Shown: positions 24,897-34,545 of the stretch, piece after piece
How positions within the stretch are numbered: position 1 is the stretch's first letter
Layout of the letters: the number at the start of each line of letters is the position of its first letter
Assembly: GCA_937916465.1 (NCBI GenBank)
Contig: CALFTK010000029.1
Location: 32,414-96,413 of the forward strand
From: an uncultured Bacteroidales bacterium
GTDB lineage: Bacteria; Bacteroidota; Bacteroidia; Bacteroidales; Bacteroidaceae
Length of the DNA stretch: 64,000 bases
Direction of reading: 5' to 3'
Translations under genes and position numbers: made by a program
Notes under the pieces: model-generated
What the model saw: the letters and a program-made list of their open reading frames with translations, nothing else
Database searches by the model: none
What the model was told of the DNA's origin: nothing

Positions 24897-26852
24897 TTAC
24901 CAAAGAGCAATGTAAAGAATAATCAGAATGATGATAACAAGTGCAGAACCTATTCTGAATGTCTTGTCAGTGTTGAACAAAGTAAGGTCGACAGACAATG
25001 CCTTAACATCCTGTACTTTATCTTTAGCATTTGAATTCAGATAGATACCCAACACAGTAAACATTGCTGTCAAGAAGAAGATAGCCTCTATACCCCAGCT
25101 GCGGAAGTATTCAGAACACATACCTGCTATGCCAATAACCAGGCAGATAGCTGCTGCAATGAAGAGAATCTTAGACCATTTGAGCTGTGATTTGATAGTA
25201 GCTTCTGTAATCTCTTCTGCTTTTACAGTCTTCTTGCTGCAGAGTGACATTGTGATGAAGATAACTACCAAGCATACAAATACGTAACCCATGCGGAGCA
25301 GGAACGGAGTTGCAGGCATCAAGAACTTGAACAGAATTGAGAATACGAATGTACCGATAGCAGTTACAACAGCAGCTGCACCTGATGCACGTTTCCACAA
25401 CAGACCCAAACCGAAGATAACTACAACGCCCGGATATACGAAACCTGAATATTCCTGAATAATCTGGAATGCCTGGTCAGCACCACCCATAATTGGGTAA
25501 ACAGCGATAAGAGCCAATACCAATGCTACAATTGAAGTCAGACGACCAACATTTACAAGGGTCTTTTCAGAAGCGTTCTTATTGAAGAACTGCTTGTAGA
25601 TGTCCATTGTAAAGATTGTAGATGTAGAGTTGAACATTGAAGCCAATGATGAGATAACTGCTGCTGCAAGAGCTGCAAATGAGAGACCCTTAACAAATAC
25701 AGGAGTAAAGTTTCTGATCAGGAATGGATATGCATCGTCTGAACGTTCAATTCCACCTGCCAATGTTGCAAACATTTCAGGTTGTTCGTGCATAATGTAG
25801 AATGCGCAAACACCAGGGATACATACTATAAATGGAATCAAAATCTTCAAGAAAGCTGCAAATACCATACCCTTCTGAGCTTCTGCAAGGCTCTTAGCTG
25901 CAAGACCTTTCTGGATGATGTACTGGTTGAAACCCCAGTAACCAAGGTTTGTCAACCACAAAGCACCTACTATAACTGCAATACCAGGAATGTCAAAATA
26001 TGGGTCAGAAGCCTGTGTAGCAGTACCATTGATAACAGGGTAGAGTTCAGCGTTACGCTGTACTACCAAATTAAAGTGAGTATCGCCTTCAATGCTCTTC
26101 AAACCATTAAATACTTCTCCCAATGCAGCTAAAGCACCACCTTCAAGATTCAACTGTGTAGCAATTACAGAAAGTGCAGCGTATGCAGTGATAAGACCAC
26201 CACCTACCAAGAAGGTAACTTGCATAACATCAGTCCAGGCTACAGATGCCAAACCACCATAGATAGAATAGATACCGGCAACAAGGAACAGAACAAGGAT
26301 AATACCCATCAGGGTCATATCAACTTCCATACCTAAGAACATACCGTCTATTGTTGGCAAACCTAAAATCTGCTTAATAGCCAAAGCACCCAACCAAGCT
26401 ACTGATGTAAGGTTGATGAATACATAGAGGAACAACCAGAAGATAGAGAATGCCAAACCTGTACCTGAATTGTAACGTTCACGTAGGAACTGAGGAATGG
26501 TGAAGATGTTCTTCTTAATCATTGTTGGGAGCAGGAACTTTGCTACTACAAGCAGTGTAGCTGCAGCCATAAGTTCGTAAGCAGCAATAGCTATACCTGA
26601 TTTGAATGCGGTACCTGACATACCGATAAACTGTTCAGCAGAAATGTTAGCCGCAATCAAAGATGCACCTACAGCCCACCATGAAAGGGTGTTACCTGCC
26701 AAGAAATAGTCCTTGGAATCCTTTTCTTTACCATCTTTGCTACGTGACAGGAATACTCCTAAGAATATCAGAACTGCCAGATAAATAAAAAATACAAGAT
26801 AGTCAACGGTAGCAAAACCGTTGTTCTTTAATCCTTCTAAAATACTTTGCAT
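24897..26852 (-). CDS. Sodium:solute symporter (SSS family), probable arabinose/galactose uptake
   Basis: A 651-residue inner-membrane transporter with about 14 to 15 hydrophobic helices, of the SGLT-like SSS family. Typical features are the unwound first helix region ANISAEQFIGMSG near residue 70 and SLASMFNSTSTIFTMDIY near residue 405, which holds the sodium-site Ser/Thr. Being inside an arabinose/galactose operon makes a pentose or hexose the likely substrate. It follows the lipoprotein mutarotase by 32 bases. Confidence 0.92.
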   Translation of the reverse strand: MQSILEGLKNNGFATVDYLVFFIYLAVLIFLGVFLSRSKDGKEKDSKDYFLAGNTLSWWAVGASLIAANISAEQFIGMSGTAFKSGIAIAAYELMAAATLLVVAKFLLPTMIKKNIFTIPQFLRERYNSGTGLAFSIFWLFLYVFINLTSVAWLGALAIKQILGLPTIDGMFLGMEVDMTLMGIILVLFLVAGIYSIYGGLASVAWTDVMQVTFLVGGGLITAYAALSVIATQLNLEGGALAALGEVFNGLKSIEGDTHFNLVVQRNAELYPVINGTATQASDPYFDIPGIAVIVGALWLTNLGYWGFNQYIIQKGLAAKSLAEAQKGMVFAAFLKILIPFIVCIPGVCAFYIMHEQPEMFATLAGGIERSDDAYPFLIRNFTPVFVKGLSFAALAAAVISSLASMFNSTSTIFTMDIYKQFFNKNASEKTLVNVGRLTSIVALVLALIAVYPIMGGADQAFQIIQEYSGFVYPGVVVIFGLGLLWKRASGAAAVVTAIGTFVFSILFKFLMPATPFLLRMGYVFVCLVVIFITMSLCSKKTVKAEEITEATIKSQLKWSKILFIAAAICLVIGIAGMCSEYFRSWGIEAIFFLTAMFTVLGIYLNSNAKDKVQDVKALSVDLTLFNTDKTFRIGSALVIIILIILYIALW

Positions 26853-26884
26853 TTGTTTTAGTTTTATAGTTAGTAAATCATTAA

Positions 26885-28036
26885 TTATTCTACACCGAAC
26901 TTATAGATACAGCGGCTGTAATACTCTTGTCCCGGTTCCAATGTTGCGTTTGGCCAACCAGGCAGATGAGATTTGTTTGGAGTATCGGGATATTTCTGAG
27001 TTTCCAGACAGCAACCTGTACGCTGTTCCATCTTCTGTCCCTGTTTGCCTGTACCTGTACCATCAAGGAAGTTACCTGAATAGAACTGGATACCCGGTTC
27101 GTTTGTATAAACTTCAACATATATACCTGTTATAGGGCTGTATAATTTTGCTGCACATTTGGTTTCATCACCTTTGGTGTTAAGAACCCAGTTGTGATCA
27201 TAACCATTTCCATTCTTTAACTGATCATATTCGTATTTGTTGATATCCTGACCAATAGCTTTTGGAGATGTGAAATCCATTGGAGTACCAGCAACCGGCA
27301 GAATTTCTCCTGTAGTCATATAAGTGCTGTCGCAAGGGGTGAAATTGTCTGCGTTAAGTGTAAGAATGTGGTTTGTGATAGGCAGTGAATGATCACCATT
27401 CAGATTGAAATAACTGTGGTTGGTCATATTTATAACAGTCTTTTTGTCTGTTGTTGCCTTCCATACAATGTCAATAGCGTTGTCATCTGTAAGTGTATAT
27501 GTAACAGTTGCTGTAACATTACCCGGGAAACCGGCTTCACCATCAGGCGATTGCATGGTCAATGTTACGCTGTTCTTTTTTGTGGATGTAAAATCATATA
27601 CCAAATTCTGCCAACCCATTGGCTCCGGTTCCAAAGTGCAACCTCCGTGCAAGCAGTGGCCAAAGTTGTTTTGTGGCAATTGATAGGTAACACCATCAAG
27701 TGTTATTCTACCCTGATTAATTCTGTTTGCATAACGTCCTACACTTGAACCAAAGTCGCTGGCTTGTGTTGTGTAGTCTTTGATGTTTGAGAAACCTATT
27801 ACAACGTCTTGCATATTACCATCACGGTCTGGAACCATAACGGCTACAATACGTGCACCAAAATTGGTTACCCATACTTCAGCACCATTCTTGTTTGTCA
27901 GGCAAACAAGATCGGTCTTTTTTCCTGTAAACTCAGTTTGGAAATCTGCCTGATTCAAAACCGGCTCTTTCTTTTCTGTGCAACTTGTTGCCAGTATGCA
28001 ACTTATTGCAATAACTGATAAAATAGTTTTTTTCAT
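26885..28036 (-). CDS. Aldose 1-epimerase (mutarotase), lipoprotein form
   Basis: A 383-residue galactose mutarotase with an N-terminal signal and lipobox LATSC, so it is membrane-anchored in the cell envelope. The catalytic domain has NRINQGRI, the His-containing NNFGHCLHGG, NMTNHSYFNLNG and the catalytic Glu in the CCLETQKYPDTPN stretch. It would equilibrate anomers before uptake by the adjacent symporter. A second, signal-less mutarotase lies at 29233-30318 in the same operon, so the two act on opposite sides of the inner membrane. Residues after the Cys (TEKKEPV) are mixed-charge and only weakly like a surface-export signal. Confidence 0.93.
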   Translation of the reverse strand: MKKTILSVIAISCILATSCTEKKEPVLNQADFQTEFTGKKTDLVCLTNKNGAEVWVTNFGARIVAVMVPDRDGNMQDVVIGFSNIKDYTTQASDFGSSVGRYANRINQGRITLDGVTYQLPQNNFGHCLHGGCTLEPEPMGWQNLVYDFTSTKKNSVTLTMQSPDGEAGFPGNVTATVTYTLTDDNAIDIVWKATTDKKTVINMTNHSYFNLNGDHSLPITNHILTLNADNFTPCDSTYMTTGEILPVAGTPMDFTSPKAIGQDINKYEYDQLKNGNGYDHNWVLNTKGDETKCAAKLYSPITGIYVEVYTNEPGIQFYSGNFLDGTGTGKQGQKMEQRTGCCLETQKYPDTPNKSHLPGWPNATLEPGQEYYSRCIYKFGVE

Positions 28037-28060
28037 TGTTGTTAATTATTTAAATTGTTA

Positions 28061-29215
28061 TCATAATTTTCTCGCGCCATCGCCAATAACTATTTCATAA
28101 ACTTCCGGATAATGTCCGAATTTTTCGTTAAAGGCTACCTTTGTTTTTTCAATAAATGAATCGTGTAATGTATCAGGTATAAGGTTAATGGTGCAACCAC
28201 CAAATCCTCCACCCATAACTCTGCTGCCGGTAATTCCCGATTCTTGTGCCATGGAGGCCAAGAAATCAAGTTCTTCACAGCTTACTGTGTACTCTTTACT
28301 TAGTCCCCAATGAGTTTCGAACATCTTTTCTCCTACGGTTTCGTAGTTGCCTGTTTCCAACGCTTCGCAAACTGCAAGTACTCTCTCTTTCTCTCCGAGA
28401 ACGTATTTAGCTCTGCAGAAATCGGTATGGTCAATTTGGTCTTTTACCTCTTGAAGCATTGACATGTTGGCGTCTCTGAGCGATTTAACTTCCGGATGAA
28501 GATTCGCAATCAAGGCAACAACATGTTCACAACTCTCTCTACGTTCGTTGTATTCTGTGCCCAACGAATGTTTTACACAAGAATTTATAAGAGTTAGTCT
28601 GTATCCTTCAGGTTGAAATGGGAAGTATTTGTATTCCAATGTTCGACAGTCCAACCTGATAAGACAGTTCTTTTTGCCAAATAGAGAAGCAAACTGATCC
28701 ATTATGCCACATTTTACACCGCAATAGTTGTGTTCTGTAGCTTGCCCAATTTTTGCCAGTTCAAATTTATCTATACTATTGTTTGCAAAAATATCGTTTA
28801 GGGCTATTGAAAAGACATTTTCAAGTGCTGCCGATGATGACATACCGGAACCTGCAGGTATATTTCCTGTAAAGGCTGCGTCAAAGCCTTTTACCTCTAT
28901 ACCACGTTTCATCATCTCTTTGCAAACTCCAAAAACATAGCAAGCCCAATGATACTTGGGCTTTGTTTCCTGATCTAATTCAAATTCTACATACTGCTTA
29001 TTATCCGGCATGTCGAGCGCATAAACTCTTACAACGGTTAATCCGTTAGCAGATATTTCTGCGGTAATACCTTTATCAACAGCACCCGGCATAACGAAAC
29101 CATTGTTGTAGTCGGTATGTTCGCCTATCAGGTTAATTCTACCCGGAGCAAAGTATTGTTCTCCGTTATAACCGAATTTTTCAGCAAATATTTTTCCCAA
29201 TGTGGAATTGTCCAT
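28061..29215 (-). CDS. galK: Galactokinase
   Basis: A 384-residue GHMP kinase that makes galactose-1-phosphate. Seen: the galactokinase signature GRINLIGEHTDYNNGFVMP near residue 24, the ATP loop PAGSGMSSSAALE near 121, and the third motif GGGFGGCTIN near 341. Full length. It sits between two mutarotase genes in the operon that also carries arabinose catabolism. No galT or galE is seen in the window. Confidence 0.97.
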   Translation of the reverse strand: MDNSTLGKIFAEKFGYNGEQYFAPGRINLIGEHTDYNNGFVMPGAVDKGITAEISANGLTVVRVYALDMPDNKQYVEFELDQETKPKYHWACYVFGVCKEMMKRGIEVKGFDAAFTGNIPAGSGMSSSAALENVFSIALNDIFANNSIDKFELAKIGQATEHNYCGVKCGIMDQFASLFGKKNCLIRLDCRTLEYKYFPFQPEGYRLTLINSCVKHSLGTEYNERRESCEHVVALIANLHPEVKSLRDANMSMLQEVKDQIDHTDFCRAKYVLGEKERVLAVCEALETGNYETVGEKMFETHWGLSKEYTVSCEELDFLASMAQESGITGSRVMGGGFGGCTINLIPDTLHDSFIEKTKVAFNEKFGHYPEVYEIVIGDGARKL

Positions 29216-29232
29216 GACAGCCAGAATGTTTA

Positions 29233-30318
29233 TTATTCAACACCAAAACGATAAATAGTGGTTTGTGTATAAACTTCACCCGGATTAAGCACTGTCGATG
29301 GGAAATATGGTCTGTTAGGACTGTCTGGGAAATGTTGAGCCTCAAAACAGATTGCACAACGTTTTGGAAGTGTAGAACCATGTGCACATGTGCTTCCGCT
29401 ACAGTAGTTTCCGCTATATACCTGAACTCCCGGTTCTGTTGTATAACACTCCAGATAGCGGCCGCTTTCAGAATCATAACATTTGGCGGCAAAGCTCAGT
29501 TCGCCCGGTTCTCTCTTGTTAAGTACCCAACAGTGGTCATAGCCGTTACCATTTGCTGTCTGCTGTGAACTTTCTATTCTTTCTCCTACTTTGTGTGGTG
29601 TTCTGAAATCGAATGCTGTTCCCTCTACACTGTCTATAGTACCCAATGGAATAGCTGTGTCATCAATAGGAATATAGTGGTCTGCGTTAAGTGTCAAATC
29701 ATAATCCAATACGGAAGGAGTATCTTTACGCATTCCATTCAAATTGAAATATGCGTGTTGTGTTAGATTCAGTATAGTCTTTTTGTCTGTAGTTGCTTCG
29801 TATTCAATTACAAATTCATTGTTATCTGTCAGTTTGTATGTTACATCAATACTGAGTGTGCCTGGAAAACCTTCTTCTCCATCGGCTGCAGTGTAGTGTA
29901 ATTTTAATGTCTGCTGATCAATCTGTTCTGCATCCCATACACGTTTGTGGAATCCTGTTGGTCCGCCATGTAGATGGTTTACTCCGTTGTTTAGGGCTAC
30001 ACTGTATTGTTTTCCATCTAGTGTGAATTTACCTGCTGCAATACGGTTACCATAGCGTCCTATAAGTGTGCTCAGAAATTCTTCCTTGCTGTTCATTACA
30101 TTTTCAAGACTATCGTGCCCCATAACTACACTTGCCATCTTGCCATTACGGTCAGGCATCATTATGGATAGTAATGCTCCTGCAAAATTGGTAGCTGCAA
30201 TTTCACAACCGCTTTTGTTCTTAAGTATGTATAAATCTGTCTTTTTACCTTGGATAATGCCTTGGAAATTTTCTCTTTTTAAACCTGAAAGGTTATTCTC
30301 AATGTAGAAATTGTTCAT
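29233..30318 (-). CDS. Aldose 1-epimerase (mutarotase), cytoplasmic form
   Basis: A 361-residue galactose mutarotase without a signal peptide. The family motifs are present: NRIAAGKFTLD, NGVNHLHGGPTGFHK, LTQHAYFNLNG, and the catalytic Glu in CFEAQHFPDSPN. It is a paralogue of the lipoprotein mutarotase two genes downstream, with clearly shared motifs but different N termini. It is the first gene of the operon, so its upstream region carries the operon promoter. It likely provides alpha-D-galactose for galactokinase. Confidence 0.94.
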   Translation of the reverse strand: MNNFYIENNLSGLKRENFQGIIQGKKTDLYILKNKSGCEIAATNFAGALLSIMMPDRNGKMASVVMGHDSLENVMNSKEEFLSTLIGRYGNRIAAGKFTLDGKQYSVALNNGVNHLHGGPTGFHKRVWDAEQIDQQTLKLHYTAADGEEGFPGTLSIDVTYKLTDNNEFVIEYEATTDKKTILNLTQHAYFNLNGMRKDTPSVLDYDLTLNADHYIPIDDTAIPLGTIDSVEGTAFDFRTPHKVGERIESSQQTANGNGYDHCWVLNKREPGELSFAAKCYDSESGRYLECYTTEPGVQVYSGNYCSGSTCAHGSTLPKRCAICFEAQHFPDSPNRPYFPSTVLNPGEVYTQTTIYRFGVE

Positions 30319-30325
30319 AATGATA

Positions 30326-30373
30326 TTTCGTTAATTGGTTACTCTATGTTAATAACAAGGCAAATTAACGAAA
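30326..30373. promoter_or_regulatory. Candidate operator palindrome of the arabinose/galactose operon
   Basis: Perfect 11-base arms TTTCGTTAATT (30326-30336) and AATTAACGAAA (30363-30373) lie 26 bases apart. One arm covers the -7 box, the other the early transcribed region. This placement suits a repressor that responds to a pentose or hexose. No regulator gene is adjacent. Confidence 0.5.
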
Positions 30374-30392
30374 AATCAACAACTATAGCAAA
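30361..30392 (-). promoter_or_regulatory. Promoter of the arabinose/galactose operon
   Basis: On the minus strand TTTG (30392-30389), 20 bases, then TTAATTTG (30368-30361), one mismatch to TAnnTTTG. The first gene starts at 30318, leaving a leader of about 40 bases. Confidence 0.6.
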
Positions 30393-30408
30393 TAAATATA
30401 GATAAAAG

Positions 30409-31722
30409 TTAACCCTGAATATAGAATTCTACCATACTTAGAAGGTCTGCAACAACGAATGTACTTCCTCCTACAAAGATAAAGTCATTGGCAGCCGCTT
30501 CTGCTCTGGCAGCCGCTATGGCTTGTGGTACAGTGTTGTATGTGTTTCCGTGCAGTCCCAATGACAATCCAATTTTCTGAAGTTCTGCTACATTTATACT
30601 GCGTTCTACGCTTGCCTGTGTAAAATAATATTTAGCATTCTTTGGTAGCAGTGATAGTGTGGCATTAATATCTTTGTCTTTAACCATGCCTATCACAATC
30701 CTGATGTTGGCATATTTGCCTTCGTCAGAAAAATTCTGTAATTGCTGGGCTATGTACTTCATACCATGGCTGTTGTGCGCAGTATCGCACACAATAAGAG
30801 GGTATGATGATACCTTTTGCCATCTGCCTCGTAAACCGGTCATCTCAATTACACTTTCAAAACCTTTCAGAATATCTTTGTCGGTTATTTTAAATCCAAG
30901 TTTACGTAACATCTCTACTGAATGGAGTATGGTATTGGCATTTGTCTTTTGACAATATCCAGCCAATTCACTTTTTATAGTGGGAATACTCTCAGTATGG
31001 TAGTATATAGTGTCAATTTCTTTACACTCTTCCGATAGTATGAGATTGTTGTCCTGAGCAAAATCAATGGTCGATTCGCTCTCTCTTGCCTTTTTTTCAA
31101 ATACAACCTTTGTTTCAGGAGTGTGTTCGCCTATTACAACTGCTGTTTTGGGCTTTATAATACCGGCTTTTTCTGCTGCTATCTGTTCAAGGGTATTACC
31201 TAAATATGCAGTGTGGTCAAATCCAATATTGGTTATTATGGATAGTACCGGTTTTATAATGTTTGTACAGTCTAATCGGCCACCCAGTCCGGTCTCTATT
31301 ACGGCTATATCTACTTCACTTTCAGAAAAATAACTAAAAGCCATGGCTGTAGTTATTTCAAAAAAAGATGGTTTGATGTCTTCAATTACATCTTTATAGT
31401 CTTCAATAAACTTAACTACAAAATTCTGGTCTATAGGCTGGCCGTTTATTCTTATTCTTTCTCTAAAATCTACCAGATGTGGCGATGTGTATAATCCTAC
31501 TTTTAACCCAGTTGACTGTAGAATACCTGCAATTGTGTGCGATACACTGCCTTTACCATTGGTGCCAGCTACGTGTATGCTTTTGAATAACCTATGGGGG
31601 TGTCCCGTCATATTATCCAAAATAACGGTGTTGGATAATCCTTCTTTGTATGCCTTGTCTCCTACGTTCTGAAACATAGGGGCTTTTGAATATAGGTATT
31701 CTATTGCTTGGTGGTATGTCAT
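30409..31722 (-). CDS. folC: Bifunctional folylpolyglutamate/dihydrofolate synthase
   Basis: A 437-residue Mur-ligase-fold enzyme adding glutamate to dihydropteroate or folate. Seen: the P-loop GTNGKGSVSH near residue 55, SPHLVDFRERIRING, FFEITTAMAF, and GGRLDCTN. The ATG at 31722 gives the usual start (MTYHQAIEYLYS); an ATG at 31749 would overlap dnaJ by eight bases. It is the last gene of the grpE-dnaJ-folC run. The pairing with chaperone genes looks positional rather than functional. Confidence 0.95.
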   Translation of the reverse strand: MTYHQAIEYLYSKAPMFQNVGDKAYKEGLSNTVILDNMTGHPHRLFKSIHVAGTNGKGSVSHTIAGILQSTGLKVGLYTSPHLVDFRERIRINGQPIDQNFVVKFIEDYKDVIEDIKPSFFEITTAMAFSYFSESEVDIAVIETGLGGRLDCTNIIKPVLSIITNIGFDHTAYLGNTLEQIAAEKAGIIKPKTAVVIGEHTPETKVVFEKKARESESTIDFAQDNNLILSEECKEIDTIYYHTESIPTIKSELAGYCQKTNANTILHSVEMLRKLGFKITDKDILKGFESVIEMTGLRGRWQKVSSYPLIVCDTAHNSHGMKYIAQQLQNFSDEGKYANIRIVIGMVKDKDINATLSLLPKNAKYYFTQASVERSINVAELQKIGLSLGLHGNTYNTVPQAIAAARAEAAANDFIFVGGSTFVVADLLSMVEFYIQG

Positions 31723-31741
31723 CTGATGAATGTAAAAAAAG

Positions 31742-32902
31742 TCACTCAAATATATTTCTAAACTTCTTGAATATCTTCTCTTTGATAGATAAATTTGGTT
31801 TGAAACTATCCGATGAAGAGAGTTTCTCTATGGCCTCTTTTTCATCTCTGGATAGTTTTTCCGGTATATACACGCTTACATTTACCAGCATATCGCCCTT
31901 TCTATTGCTATGCAGTATGGGTAAACCTTTGTCGCGAAGTCTTAATACCTTTCCCGGTTGGGTACCCGGTTCTATTTTTAGCTTTACTGCTCCATCAATG
32001 GTAGGAACCTCTACTGTTCCACCTAAAATGGCTTGTGGGACTGTAAGCAAAAGATTGTATATCAAGTCGTTTTCGTCACGTATAAGATCCTTGTGTTGCT
32101 GTTCTTCTATTACTATGAGGAGATTGCCGGGATAACCGTTGTGTTTACCGGCATTACCCTTTCCTTCAACCACAAGTTGCATTCCGTCTGCCACACCGGC
32201 AGGAATTTTAACTTCTACCAGTTCTTCGCCATATACCACACCGTCTCCGCTGCAATGAGGGCAACGGTTCTTTATAATTTTGCCTTGTCCGTTACAACGA
32301 GGGCAGACAGTTTGTGTCTGCATCATGCCAAAAATACTCTGTTGAGTCTTGATTACAGTTCCTGTTCCATTGCAGTCAGGACAGGTCTCCGTTCCAGAAC
32401 CATTTTCAGCACCGGTTCCGTTGCAATGTGTACAAGGAACAAGTTTCTTGATTTTGAATTTTTTGGTAACTCCGCTATTTATCTCTTGTATGGTAAGAGA
32501 TACTTTAATCCTAACATCTGCGCCTTTGAATTTACGTTCACCGCCTCGGGAACGGCTTTGGCCGCCTCCGAATCCACCGAAACCTCCAAATCCGCTACCA
32601 CTGAAGATGTCGCCAAACATGGAGAAGATATCGTCCATAGACATACCACCTCCAAATCCGCTTGCTCCACCGGATGCATTCAGTCCGTCAAAGCCAAATT
32701 GATCATATTTGCTACGTTTGTCAGGGTCGCTAAGAACACCATACGCTTCGGCGGCTTCCTTGAACTTCTCTTCAGCCTCCTTATTGTCGGGGTTTCTATC
32801 CGGATGGTATTGGATAGCCTTCTTCTTATATGCTTTCTTAATTTCATCGGCAGTGGCAGTTTTGTCCACTCCCAATACTTCGTAATAATCTCTCTTAGCC
32901 AT
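31742..32902 (-). CDS. dnaJ: Chaperone protein DnaJ
   Basis: A 386-residue DnaK cochaperone. The J domain has HPD at residues 33-35; a Gly/Phe-rich stretch covers about 77-115; four zinc motifs of the form CxxCxGxG follow (CTHCNGTG, CPDCNGTG, CPRCNGQG, CPHCSGDG); then the two beta-sandwich substrate-binding domains. Complete type I DnaJ. It follows grpE by 16 bases. No DnaK is in the window. Confidence 0.98.
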   Translation of the reverse strand: MAKRDYYEVLGVDKTATADEIKKAYKKKAIQYHPDRNPDNKEAEEKFKEAAEAYGVLSDPDKRSKYDQFGFDGLNASGGASGFGGGMSMDDIFSMFGDIFSGSGFGGFGGFGGGQSRSRGGERKFKGADVRIKVSLTIQEINSGVTKKFKIKKLVPCTHCNGTGAENGSGTETCPDCNGTGTVIKTQQSIFGMMQTQTVCPRCNGQGKIIKNRCPHCSGDGVVYGEELVEVKIPAGVADGMQLVVEGKGNAGKHNGYPGNLLIVIEEQQHKDLIRDENDLIYNLLLTVPQAILGGTVEVPTIDGAVKLKIEPGTQPGKVLRLRDKGLPILHSNRKGDMLVNVSVYIPEKLSRDEKEAIEKLSSSDSFKPNLSIKEKIFKKFRNIFE

Positions 32903-32918
32903 AATGCGGTATTTTCAT

Positions 32919-33482
32919 TTATTGTGCAACAGCTACTTGAGCATGTCTTAAAACTTTATCATGAAGTTTATATCCATCTCTTGTGCAATCAATCACTCTG
33001 CCTTTTGATTCTTCGTCCTGTGCCGGCAGAAGAGCAATTGCTTCATGAAAATCGGTATCAAAGATTTCGCCTACCGGTGAAATCTTTTGCAATCCGTCTT
33101 GTTGCAGTGTATGCATCAATTTATTGTATATAATCTCTATGCCATCTTTCAATGCGTTGAAATCGTCACTGTTTGCAGAATTTGCAATTGCGCGTTCCAA
33201 ATCGTCAATAAATGGAAGTAAATCTGTCAGTATGTCTGCAGAAGCGTTTTTTATCAGTTCAGCCTTCTCCTTTATGGTACGTTTGCGGTAATTGTCAAAT
33301 TCGGCTACCTGACGTAAGTATTTGTCCTGCAACTCCTCAATTTTGGCATTGGCTGCTGCAAGTTGTGACTCAACACTATCTTCTTGTGAGGCATCGTTGT
33401 TAACATCCATTTCTTCGTTACAACTATCTGTAGTAACATTTTCCTGCTCTTCAGTTTCGCGTTTTAAATCCTCTTCTGACAT
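32919..33482 (-). CDS. grpE: Nucleotide exchange factor GrpE
   Basis: A 187-residue exchange factor for DnaK. An acidic, disordered N terminus (residues 1-35) leads to a long coiled coil (about 38-95, with LQDKYLRQVAEFDNYRKRT) and the C-terminal beta domain (IGEIFDTDFHEA-type segment and RDGYKLHDKVLRHAQVAV). First gene of the operon. I see no CIRCE element upstream; the only palindrome there is TGACA-GGT-TGTCA at 33545-33557. Confidence 0.96.
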   Translation of the reverse strand: MSEEDLKRETEEQENVTTDSCNEEMDVNNDASQEDSVESQLAAANAKIEELQDKYLRQVAEFDNYRKRTIKEKAELIKNASADILTDLLPFIDDLERAIANSANSDDFNALKDGIEIIYNKLMHTLQQDGLQKISPVGEIFDTDFHEAIALLPAQDEESKGRVIDCTRDGYKLHDKVLRHAQVAVAQ

Positions 33483-33651
33483 ATTATTTTTATCTTAATA
33501 ATTCATACAATAGGCTAAACAAATATCTTGCCACATTATTTCGGTGACAGGTTGTCAGTGTTAACTAAAAATGGGCCTCCAAAATTACTGCATTTTTCTT
33601 AAAATGTCGCATATTTATGCTATTTTCGCGACATAATTTGATATAGTAAAG
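33483..33651. promoter_or_regulatory. Divergent intergenic region, grpE and glucosaminidase gene
   Basis: The plus-strand side has a -7-like TATTTTCG at 33621-33628, 24 bases before the ATG at 33652. It is flanked by the inverted pair TGTCGC (33605-33610) and GCGACA (33628-33633). Toward grpE there is only a weak GATATTTG box. The short palindrome TGACA-GGT-TGTCA lies at 33545-33557. Confidence 0.4.
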
Positions 33652-34542
33652 ATGATGTATAAGAGATTATGTTTGTTGCTTATGGTATGGTCTGTGTCAT
33701 GTTTGGCGATGGCGCAGAGTAGTGCCCATCAGCAATATATAGACAAATATAAACATTTGGCTGTTGCTCAGATGAAGAAATATGGTATTCCGGCCAGTAT
33801 TACATTGGCTCAGGGACTGTTGGAATCGGATGCCGGCAGGAGTATGTTGGCTGTTGAAGGAAACAACCATTTTGGTATAAAGTGTCATTCGGATTGGTCC
33901 GGTAAAAGAATGTATCATGATGACGACAGACGTGATGATTGTTTTAGAGTATATAGAAATGTGGAAGGTTCATTTGAAGATCATTCTCTGTTTCTTACCA
34001 CGCATAGCCGATATGCATTTTTATTCGATTTGAAGCCTACTGATTATAAAGGATGGGCCAAAGGATTGAAGAAAGCCGGGTATGCTACAAATCCGGCGTA
34101 TGCAGAAAAACTGATAGAGATTATTGAGAGGTATGATCTGGATATGTATGATAAAGGTGGTAAACGCAGATATTCAGGTAAATCGTCTCAGGATATTGTA
34201 TTTGCTCATCAACCATATATTTCGAATGGCCTATTGTATATAAAAATAGGTGGTGACGAGTCGCTGAAAGATATAGCAAAAGAGTTTGACATGACCAGAA
34301 TGAAGCTTAGAAGATATAACGAAATAGGACGTGGCTATATACCTGAATCCGGTAGTGTTATATATTTGGAACGTAAAAAAAGGAAAGCTGATAAATTATA
34401 TGTAGAGCATACTGTTAGCAGTGGTGAAAGTTTGTGGTCCATATCACAATTGTATGGTATAAGACTGAAATCCTTGATGAGACGTAACGGTTTGGACGAA
34501 AATAGTACTTTAAAAGTAGGTCAAATACTTGAAGTAAGATAA
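33652..34542 (+). CDS. Secreted glucosaminidase with LysM domains
   Basis: A 296-residue exported cell-wall hydrolase. A signal peptide ends near AMAQ. Residues about 25-160 form an N-acetylglucosaminidase (GH73-type) domain: GIPASITLAQGLLESDAG with the catalytic Glu, and NNHFGIKCHSDWSG. Two LysM-type repeats follow, one degenerate (about 198-245) and one clear at the C terminus (HTVSSGESLWSISQLYG), for peptidoglycan binding. It probably trims septal or mature wall. It is a single-gene unit ended by a strong terminator. Confidence 0.93.
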   Translation: MMYKRLCLLLMVWSVSCLAMAQSSAHQQYIDKYKHLAVAQMKKYGIPASITLAQGLLESDAGRSMLAVEGNNHFGIKCHSDWSGKRMYHDDDRRDDCFRVYRNVEGSFEDHSLFLTTHSRYAFLFDLKPTDYKGWAKGLKKAGYATNPAYAEKLIEIIERYDLDMYDKGGKRRYSGKSSQDIVFAHQPYISNGLLYIKIGGDESLKDIAKEFDMTRMKLRRYNEIGRGYIPESGSVIYLERKKRKADKLYVEHTVSSGESLWSISQLYGIRLKSLMRRNGLDENSTLKVGQILEVR

Positions 34543-34545
34543 AAT

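Noticed and set aside
26885..30318. The two mutarotase genes as a recent tandem duplication
   Set aside because: They share family motifs but differ throughout, including the N terminus and signal peptide, so the duplication is old or the genes were acquired separately.
32033..33133. Long open frame (366 codons) on the plus strand, antisense to dnaJ and grpE
   Set aside because: It is the mirror of strongly coding minus-strand genes with clear J-domain and zinc-finger motifs; the translated product has no sensible domain and is rich in unusual residue runs.
33483..33651. CIRCE heat-shock operator before grpE
   Set aside because: No TTAGCACTC-N9-GAGTGCTAA or close variant is present; only short unrelated palindromes are seen.
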